A DNA stretch of 64,000 nt from Gordius sp. MW1. Taxonomy: Eukaryota; Nematomorpha; Gordioida; Gordea; Gordiidae. The notes under the pieces were generated by a model. The model was given only the letters and a program-made list of their open reading frames with translations, was not told the DNA's origin and did not search any database. Position numbers and translations under genes: made by a program. This document shows positions 56,582 through 64,000 of this stretch, one piece after another (position 1 is the first letter of the stretch; every line of letters starts with the position of its first letter). The stretch is taken from NCBI GenBank assembly GCA_964036665.1, contig OZ038529.1, positions 18,670,060-18,734,059 of the forward strand, given 5' to 3'.

Positions 56582-58600
56582 ATGGGAGGAACATAATTAA
56601 AACAGAGAAGTGATTTTTTTATTATATTAGATTAATTATGTAGAGATGGATTAGGGGAGGTTTGCTATTAATTATGAGAAAATAATCCTGCTTTTGAATT
56701 AGAAAGTAACAAAGCTTTTACATTTTAGAATTTTTATTAATTGAAATACATAAGTATATATTGCAACTTGCAACTATCGATCGAGCCACCTAGAAAATTT
56801 TGTTTAATTAATGAGTGATTTTTTATAGTGTATGGTTTAGGTTTAATGCGGAATATTTTAATTTTAAGTCAGTTTGACGTGTTTTGCATTGTAAATTGGG
56901 ACATTTTATGATTTAAGATAATTGGGTTCCCTATGATATTAATATATGTGGAATAGACAAAGTTAAGTATGTTAAAAAAAAATCATAAAATACAGCCAAA
57001 TTTCATTAAAACTTAAACAAATTTTCAAATAGGGGGGGGGGGGTATCTTATTGTTTAGCGAAACTATAAAAAATATTTAAAACCTATAATGAAAATAATG
57101 GTTAAGAATATATACACTCAAAAACTAAATCGAAATAAATTTTATAATTGTACATCCCCCTAATTTGAATCAAGCATACACCCTGATGCAAATTCTTCGG
57201 GATTTTTTATTGATCAGATTGTTTTTATTTAAAACTAGGTCTCTCTAATCGATCCAAAGTTAATAATGTTCTAATACCCAACATTTTATAAATATCAGAA
57301 CATCAAACTTAACGTTTTATTCTTGATAGATTATCTCCGACACCTAATAGACGCTGTAGGGTAGTGTAAGATGCAAAACTCTATGACACATGAGGCTTAA
57401 GATATATTCTTCTAGCTTAATAAACTCAACCATAGAAAAGCATTTATCGCTTATTGCTATTATCGCCAAATACTTACTGCAAAATGACAATGATAAGGAA
57501 ATCCTGCTGATGCACACTTTCTATCATTTCAGGTGCTCTAGTGCTTCATCTAACTAATTCGTTCATTAACACAGGATATGATATGAATTGAAGAGTTCAC
57601 ATGCCAAAAGCTAAAGAATATGTCATTTCGAATAGAAAGGATCTCTTTAATATTGCATTACAATTAAATGAAAAGGATTTAATATAGACTTTAAATCTAA
57701 ATACTATTTAAATCCTTTTAACACTTAACTCATCTAATGTACTATTATAGAAAAAAATGTATGAAATGGTAAATTTAAAAACAGCCAAACAAATAGAAAA
57801 TAATAACCGTAAATTGAAAATCTTTATTGTGGCAAGCTTAATTATCAAGTTTGCGACGAAATGCAAACTGTTAAACATCATTAAACCCAATTTCAATAGT
57901 TTTCATATTGAATTATATAGAGGGAATTAATTAAAAAATATAGACCAATTAGATCGTATAAAATGTGGCCGAGTCCGGCCCGTATCAAAAAAATGTATAA
58001 GAGCAGTTAAGTCAACCATCATATTCGTTAAGTCAAATATTTATTTTATGTCGACATAATCTAATGCTAAATATATGACTCATAAAATGCTGCTTGTTAC
58101 GATTATACTTTATGTTTCGACGACAACTGTTATTATTGTAATGTTATATAATTTGTGTTTATACACGTTATTTATAATATCTTTTAGTTCTATATACCTT
58201 GGGCATATGTGCGATATTATCATATGATGTTTCAGTGAGCCACCACCATCTCGATGCACATTATAACAAATACAATGCTATTAATATTTTAAGTTGTCTA
58301 ATTTACTTTTTAAAATATATAATAAGCTGCATCTGCATAATAAAGCCCTTAATGTAATTAAAAATCTATCAAAATTCACTGTAATTTGATTTTTGAATTT
58401 CTCATTTTAAAAGAAAACATAATAAGTTATTGTTAGAATTATCAACAGCAGTATCTATAAATTATTTTATGTACAACACCAGTTGCAAGGCTGTTTGATC
58501 AAATTTCTTAATATATTTATAAATATACCTTTACAACTTATAAACAGTTTTTTAAATGTTTTGTAGGCGATTTTATCTATGTTTGTAAATTTCTATTTTT
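56582..58600. other. Gene-free AT-rich stretch
   Basis: No conserved coding sequence, repeat pair or RNA gene found. A run of 12 G lies near 57032. Confidence 0.5.
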
Positions 58601-58663
58601 TTGCAGTAGTATTTCTAATTTTTAGTGTGTAAACTAATTTATTGGTAAAGAATTACATATTTT

Positions 58664-58944
58664 GTGAAGGTGAGATAAATAAATTAAAAAGTTAAGAATC
58701 GTAAGGAAAACATTCGGTTATGGCTAATGAATTATATTTACAGATAGTTATGCCGATTTCCTGTCGAATGAAAAACGATTCTCGATTATCATGGGATCAT
58801 GAATGGGATCGCAAGGAAATTTGTTTCCCTATTTTTTTAAAAAGTTGTAAGGCTAGGGGGCCAAAGGTTGTTAGGGTAGTTGATTTGGCTCTGGCAAAGT
58901 CGTCATTTTTTGTTTTACACGCTAGTTTTTATATTATTGCTTAA
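58664..58944 (+). CDS. Unknown 74-codon open frame, duplicated at 15.4 kb
   Basis: The frame from 58720 reads MANELYLQIVMPISCRMKND, then SRLSWDHEWDRKEICFPIFL and ends at a TAA. The sequence from the shared GTGAAGGTGAGATAA onwards recurs at 15.4 kb with a truncated frame. The GGTGAGAT upstream could be a splice donor of a larger unit. I do not recognise the protein. It may be a fragment of an unknown repeat family or a young host paralogue pair. Confidence 0.35.
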
Positions 58945-59560
58945 TCAAAATTTTTACACACTTAAAAGTTTTAAAAAAAAGTCTACAACTGTGATTTAAT
59001 ATTATAAGAACTCCTTAATCAATAAATTATGACCTGTTGTCAGCTTAAAACTTTTCCTATAAATCTTGAGCATAAATAGATTTATAACAATACCTTATTT
59101 GTTATAAGCTATTAGTTTCAAATAGTGTGAAGGCGTGTTGTTTTTAAAAAGAGACTTATATCAAATAATTTAAGATTATTTAAAAATTTAATGCTTGTTA
59201 TAATCAAATTAAACTATTATTCTAAAGACTTTATTAATATTTTTTAGAAAATTATTCACATATAGTATTGCTATTAAATTATAATCAATATTAAAGTAAT
59301 AAAGCTTATATTTTATCAAAACTCTCACCCCTATAAATTATTAATCTATGCACCATGCTATTTTCATTTATTGATAGCGGTCCTTAAGTCAATACACTCT
59401 AATGTTAGAATAGGACAAAGCCATTTTCACCTACGAAATTTTTCAATTATTTATTAGACCATTAGGGGAAACGCTTGCCATATTGCAATAAAAATTATGT
59501 CTTGATAATAAAAGTGAGCTTAATTTTTAGAAGGCCACAGTAAAAACGGTACTATTTAAA
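58945..59560. other. AT-rich stretch, nothing recognised
   Basis: No gene or repeat assigned. Confidence 0.45.
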
Positions 59561-59565
59561 TATTA

Positions 59566-60136
59566 GGAGAGGCAGGGGACTAAATAGCTATAAATAGTAA
59601 ATGCGTTTAAAAAAACTAAAATTATTTATTCAATTTTTTGTTTTAACGTATTTTTAAGGTCTATTTTTACTATAGGAAAAAATTCGGAGAGAAAAAGTAA
59701 TATTTTTTATTACAAATTAAGTTAAAAAGAAACAAAAATCCTAATAATTTTAAAAATGGTCGGGGCTAGGTGTAGCCCTTTTCGGGAGATAGATTAACCC
59801 TTACGTTTTCATTTTTAAACTCAAATCTATAAAAGGATTGTTTTATTATATATAACATAGAGAATGCAAATGTAATATGGTTATATTTTACATAATACAA
59901 ATAAAAAAAATGTCAAGAAGACAATATGTCTCAAGTACCCATAAAGGACAGATTCAGCGATGGAAACAATCATTTAATAGTCTATTTATGTATAATCAGA
60001 GTCTATTTCCATTCCAAATTACACCAAGTTAAATTATTGAACAAATTTTTTGTTTTTTAAATCTTGTCATTTGTCTTTAGAAGGTAGGACACGATGATAA
60101 ATGGCTAGCACACTCCGACTAGCCCCGACTTAAAAC
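59566..60136. mobile_element. Second copy of the AGGGGAGAC element, reversed
   Basis: The start GGGGACTAAATAGCTATAAA and the interior (AGGTCTATTTTTACTATAGG; CTTACGTTTTCA; AAAGGATTGTTTTATTAT) are the reverse complement of 29.5-30.0 kb. Ends near ACTAGCCCCGAC. It is shorter than the other copy, and the outer TIR has decayed (TTAGGAGAGGCAGGGG). Confidence 0.8.
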
Positions 60137-60244
60137 AATTAACTATTTAACATGTTATATTGCAAAACTCGTGCCTTCGGCCTTCGTGGGAAGGGGGAGG
60201 GGGGAAGGGGGAAGGGGAGGAGGGGAAGGAAAGGGGGAACGACT

Positions 60245-60330
60245 TATCTATACTCCGTATATACGTAGCATATCTGCTATGCAATTTATGGGCGAGAAAG
60301 GTGGGAAGGAGCGAGAATGCCCATAGGTGG
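60245..60330. repeat. Short dispersed repeat, pair with 13386-13470
   Basis: CTCCGTATATACGTAGCATA, then TCTGCTATGCAATTTATGGG and GAGAATGCCCATAGG. A G/A-rich simple-sequence patch (60188-60238) precedes it. Confidence 0.6.
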
Positions 60331-60424
60331 GTATAAAATGCAAAATTATTAGTTAATTATTAATTTATACAAATATGTAAAAAGTTAATGGTATTAACAA
60401 GAACAATATATTAATTTAATTTGA

Positions 60425-60525
60425 AAAAAAAAATTTGCCCTCTCCGGGTATCGAACCAGCAATTAAGGACGTTGGACGGACGGACAACAAAAAGTGAGCC
60501 CATAAATTGCATAGCACTCGTGCAT
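60425..60525 (-). repeat. tRNA-derived SINE-like repeat
   Basis: On the minus strand: GCTATGCAATTTATGGGCTC, ..., CGTCCGTCCAACG, a B-box-like GGTTCGATACC, then CGGAGAGGGCAAATTTTTTT. Pol III B-box consensus is GGTTCGANNCC. The T-run after it fits a terminator or SINE tail. Four related copies lie at 61137, 62148 and 63715-63980. Confidence 0.7.
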
Positions 60526-60677
60526 TTTGGAATTATAGTTTATGAAATAAGTAATGCTGTAAAATCGACTGAGTTTTGTTTAGTTGACCTTTGGTTTCGG
60601 TCGATTAAACATAAACAGACAAAAGGTTTGACCAAAAACTCTTTGGTCTGCTGTTTATGCGACTAAAGAAAATAGCC

Positions 60678-60822
60678 ATGGGTGTAGCTGGCATTGGAAT
60701 TAGAGGGGGCAATAATAATTTAGGGAGGGGCAAAATGATCATTTTTTGACATTTTAGTAAATTAAAAAAAAATTGGTTTTAGATAGGGGCAGCCGCCCCT
60801 TTCCTTGGCTAGGGCCATAAAA
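60678..60822. mobile_element. MITE copy, CATGGGTGTAGC variant
   Basis: Ends CATGGGTGTAGCTGGCATTG and CTTGGCTAGGGCCAT. The interior GAATTAGAGGGGGCAATAAT and CAAAATGATCATTTTTT matches the 11341/51795/61457 type. Confidence 0.82.
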
Positions 60823-61136
60823 ACAGTTAATCTGTTTAATCAGAAGATAATAATAACCCCTTTAGGAGTGCCGCAATTAACTTAAAAGTTTACCCTAACT
60901 AGCGCCACTATCGGCGATTTTAATTATAGACTAATTTGAACTATATATATCCCTATCTTTTTTAGCATGTGACTTCGAAAATGATAACAGACATATAACG
61001 TTTTCGTTCTTATTAGAGCTCATCAAGTTTTTGACACGCTCCCCTTATTTTGCATCTGGGTAAAATAAATGAGTCTATTACAATCCAACCGGAATCGTAT
61101 TAAAAATCTTTATTTCAACAAAATTTCATAATCTAA

Positions 61137-61195
61137 TAAATATTTTGTTTTAAAAAAAAATTGTCCTCTCCGGTGATTGAACCAGAATCTAGTGT
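61137..61195 (-). repeat. SINE-like 3' part
   Basis: Minus strand CTGGTTCAATCACCGGAGAG then GACAATTTTTTTT: the B box and T-run portion of the repeat at 60425, with the 5' part missing. Confidence 0.6.
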
Positions 61196-61456
61196 ATTCT
61201 TAATGTTATTTTTTATTACATTTATTAGTAAACCAAAGAACTACAAATATTAGGAATTTTCTTGATGATTTCTGATAAAATTACAGAGAAGTAAAAATAA
61301 GAATTGTTCATGTTATTTTATTATTTAACACATAGTTTACGTTTAAAAGTTATTAAGGTTTGTTTTAAAATAGCAATTTTATTTTTATCCATCAATATAT
61401 AATAAGTTAATAGGTGTAGTGTAAAAATATGAATTTTTCAATAATTTAACAATAAG

Positions 61457-61625
61457 GGCTTAGCCTGCCATTGGAATTAGAGAGGGGCAATAATGATTTG
61501 GTGGGTGGGGCAAAATGATCAGTTTTTGAATTTTAGCCATGATTTTAATAAATTTCAACAAAATTTTGAATTTAGGGGGAGGGCAGCCTCCCCTTACTGC
61601 CCCCATCCTTGGCGACGCTCATGAA
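61457..61625. mobile_element. MITE copy, degraded ends
   Basis: GGGCTTAGCCTGCCATTGG and CCTTGGCGACGCTCATGA. The interior GAATTAGAGAGGGGCAATAA and CAAAATGATCAGTTTTT is shared with 60678. Confidence 0.78.
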
Positions 61626-61799
61626 TATTAGAAGCATATTTTTTTGGTAAATTACAAAATATATTTTCATGGAAATTAAATTATTTTCTTATTGACATAT
61701 GACAAGGAAATTAAAAATGTTTATAATTTGTAATTAAGTTTCCTGCTCATAATTTTTTTTGTGACTTATTAGATGCCGCCCTAATCAACGAAATATATA

Positions 61800-62345
61800 C
61801 AATTTGGCCAGTGGTCATTATTTTCATTGGTCAGTAGCCAGGACACGGTCAAAATGAATATAAATACATAAGAGACGAATAAAAACGATAAAAAAAAATT
61901 CAAATCACAATTTAACCAATGGTCATTTTTTTCCATTGGTCAGTAACAAGAGACGGCCAAAACGCCATATTATCAATGGTAGTAACAAAAACAATATATT
62001 AATTTGAAAAAAAACGAAGAAAAAAATTTCGACATATACTTTGGTCAATGGTCATTTTTTTCATTGGTCAGTAGCCAGCGGAAGGTCAAAAAGTCATATT
62101 ATCAATGGTATTAACAAGAACAATATATTAATTTAATTTAAAAAAAAATAAAAATTTTGCTCTATCCGGGATTTGAACCCACATCAGTAGAGGCATAGGC
62201 TTTCGTAAGGGCACAGGGACCCATATCAGTAGAGACATAGGCCCTTGTAGGAGAGGGCATAGGGTAATTATCAATGTTAACCTAATATACCAATTCAAAA
62301 ACGGAAGAAAAAATTTGATTTATTTGGCCAATGGTCATTTTTTTC
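61800..62345. repeat. Irregular repeats around GGTCATT...CATTGGTCAGTAGCC
   Basis: The word TGGTCATTTTTTTCATTGGT (or one-base variants) occurs at about 61810, 61918, 62047 and 62331. Two copies are followed by TCAGTAGCCAG and GGTCAAAA(A/C)G, then TCATATTATCAATGGTA. Between the third and fourth lies a SINE-like segment (62148-62270) with its own CATCAGTAGAG(G/A)CATAGGC duplication (62184, 62226). Confidence 0.75.
62148..62270 (-). repeat. SINE-like repeat with B box
   Basis: Minus strand GGGTTCAAATCCCGGATAGA then GCAAAATTTTTATTTTTTT: a tRNA T-arm-like stem (GGG...CCC) around TTCAAAT and a T-rich tail, as in the 60425 family but with a different body. Confidence 0.6.
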
Positions 62346-62357
62346 ATTGGTCAGGAG

Positions 62358-63186
62358 TACGCCTGTGGGAAATATTCGAGATTCGATTCGATATTCGATT
62401 CGGATTCAGATTCGATTCGAAATTTCGAATCGAATCCGAATTCGATTCTTATATGTAAATTTCGAATCGAATATTTAGTTGCTGAGATTCGAAAATTCGA
62501 ATCGAATCTTTAAAAAAAAGATTCGAAAATTTATTTAACTTTAAATTTATTTTAAATAGATTAGTCGCGGAAAATACAGCTGTTTTTATCTTATCGTAAT
62601 TTAGTTATATTTCCCGCTATCATTTTTTTGTAAACTGCTTAATTACAAACACGCTTAATTAAATTTGATTTTGACACATCATAATAAATAATAATGTCCA
62701 GTGCTATTGGTAAGTAACATAATTCATTATATTTATCTCTATATATAATATCTATTTAAATTTATTTTAAGATGATTAAATCTTATATCCTGCATTCTCA
62801 TATACACAACATATTTTTTTTCTATATTGTTAAATTTAGGTGCTAAAGAAGTTAAAAGTAAAATAATTTGCCTCAAAAATTGGCTGAAAAACAATGCTTA
62901 ATTATTTTACAAATATATTTCTGTTCGCCTATTATAGTTCCATATTGAATTTATTTGTGTTTAATATATTTTTAAATAAATTTTTGAAATGTATTTGTAT
63001 TGTAGTGATTAATTAAAAACTTAAAACATGTTCGAATCGAATTCGAATCTTTAAATTTTTTCGAATCGAATCCGAATCTTCAGTTTATTATTCGACGAAT
63101 ATCGAATCGAATATTTTTTCAAAAAAATTTTCGAATTCGAATCCGATTATTAAAATATTCGATTCGATTCGAAATCCACAGGCGTA
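62358..63186. mobile_element. hAT element with TTCGAATCGAAT arrays, TSD GTCAGGAG
   Basis: Inverted ends TACGCCTGTGG and CCACAGGCGTA with exact 8-bp flanks GTCAGGAG (62350-62357 and 63187-63194). Both subterminal regions (62376-62530 and 63031-63172) are packed with GATTCGAATCGAATTCGA-type palindromic words. The middle is AT-rich and non-coding. The insertion splits one of the CATTGGTCAG-AGCCAGCGG repeats, whose unbroken form is seen at 62059-62081. Confidence 0.93.
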
Positions 63187-63239
63187 GTCAGGAGCCAGCG
63201 GACGGTCAAAAAGTCATATTATCAATGGTATTAACAAAA

Positions 63240-63575
63240 ACAGCACCAACGATGGGAAAAGACCGGACGGGGTCACACTCATCCCATGGTCCCGTGGACT
63301 GAATCTCACTTGAGACTTCAATATGGTCGACATATTTGCCCCATCCAACTCCTCTCCCGACCTTATAGTCAGTGCAGAGAATAGGAAGACAGTCAAATAT
63401 TCTTCCCTCGCGGACACAATATTCATTCCCTTAGTGGCAACCACAATTGGAAATTTAGGCGCTGAAGCTCTCGCTCTCCTGAAACAAATTGGAAAAGCGA
63501 TCTCCAGCGTCTCTTTAGATTTGAAAGAGTACTTTTATATCAGGCAAAAGATCACAATGGAAATCGTTAAAGCAA
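63240..63575 (+). pseudogene. LINE reverse-transcriptase C-terminus, one stop
   Basis: The frame reads KRPDGVTLIPWSRGLNLT, a TGA where the family has Trp, then DFNMVDIFAPSNSSPDLIVS, RKTVKYSSLADTIFIPLVAT, LGAEALALLKQIGKAISSVS and FYIRQKITMEIVKATRF. Apart from that one stop it stays open to near its natural end, so it is the youngest of the RPDG...PW type copies here. Confidence 0.85.
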
Positions 63576-63580
63576 CACGA

Positions 63581-63649
63581 TTTCCATACACGAATCAATG
63601 CCATCCGTTTAGTTATAGCGCGTTTTTATATTTTTTTTAGTCGTGTATG
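63581..63649 (+). repeat. LINE 3' tail, pair with 18554-18630
   Basis: TTTCCATACACGAATCAATG, CCATCCGTTTAGTTATAGCG and a T-run ending TAGTCGTGTA. It directly follows the LINE frame, so it is likely that element's 3' untranslated region. Confidence 0.8.
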
Positions 63650-63714
63650 TAATTTTTTGTATATCATCTAATATCAAAATAAAATGTTGTCTGAAATATT
63701 AATTTAATTAAAAT

Positions 63715-63980
63715 TAAAAAAAATTGTCCTCTAATGGGCATGAACTCGAACCTCCAGGTCAGAAAACTGGGGCAAATAACTTGGTGGACAACGAACGCAC
63801 GGACAACAAAAAACGAGCCCATAAATTGCATATCAATTAAAAAAATTTTTTTGTCCTCTCCTGGGCTTGAACTCGAACCTGCAAGTCGGAAAGCCGGTGA
63901 AAATAACTTGGTGGACGGACGGACGGACAACGGACGGACACCAAAAAGCAAGCCCATAAATTGCATAGCAATTAATAAAA
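63715..63980 (-). repeat. Two tandem SINE-like copies
   Basis: On the minus strand each unit (about 115-140 bp) has TTGCTATGCAATTTATGGGC or a short form, CGTTTTTTGTTGTCCGT / CTTTTTGGTGTCCGTCCG, ACCAAGTTATTT, then GCAGGTTCGAGTTCAAGCCC or GGAGGTTCGAGTTCATGCCC, GAGAGGACAA or TAGAGGACAA, and a T-run. The B box GGTTCGAGTTC is nearly perfect. The last unit has an expanded GGAC tetramer (63913-63940). Confidence 0.75.
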
Positions 63981-64000
63981 ATTCAATCCTAACACATTAG

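Overview
The window looks like nuclear DNA of a small-genome bilaterian animal. It is strongly AT-rich, has no operons, and its genes are split by canonical GT-AG introns. The four conserved genes are clearly animal: diphthamide ligase DPH6, pterin-4a-carbinolamine dehydratase, the centriole kinase PLK4, and the NatB acetyltransferase NAA20. A fifth gene encodes an Ig/fibronectin-III cell-adhesion protein of NCAM/fasciclin-2 type. Many introns are only 33-42 bp and cluster at the 5' ends of genes, with longer introns downstream. That pattern is known from flatworms, and very short introns are also known from orthonectids and dicyemids. The phylum is therefore an inference, not a result. TAA, TAG and TGA all act as stops.

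Layout. 1-1350 is a foldback repeat. 1610-4242 is DPH6 (+) with a hAT-derived MITE in its last intron. 4550-7924 is a hAT element carrying a piggyBac element and a second hAT. 8373-9518 is a hAT element with the first part of a transposase. 12103-12579 is the carbinolamine dehydratase (+). 13-19 kb is mostly repeat debris: a 460-bp GTAT microsatellite, a gypsy RNase H relic and a long-TIR element. 19068-24499 is PLK4 (+), and 24645-27344 is NAA20 (-), converging with only 145 bp between the stop codons. 27.4-37.2 kb is a dense transposon graveyard (TIR elements, hAT, two LINE types, two foldbacks). 37849-41467 is the adhesion gene (-). 41.5-47.6 kb is almost featureless. 47.7-64 kb holds MITEs, decayed LINEs, another hAT, tRNA-derived SINE-like repeats and a hAT element with TTCGAATCGAAT arrays, plus three weak candidate exons.

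The host genes do not form a pathway: diphthamide synthesis, pterin recycling, centriole duplication, N-terminal acetylation and cell adhesion are unrelated. What ties the window together is mobile DNA. At least ten insertions can be delimited by an 8-bp target-site duplication (exact, or with one mismatch), the hAT hallmark, and several sit in introns of the conserved genes. Different hAT families each carry their own subterminal G-rich or palindromic tandem array, which is the most unusual shared feature seen here.
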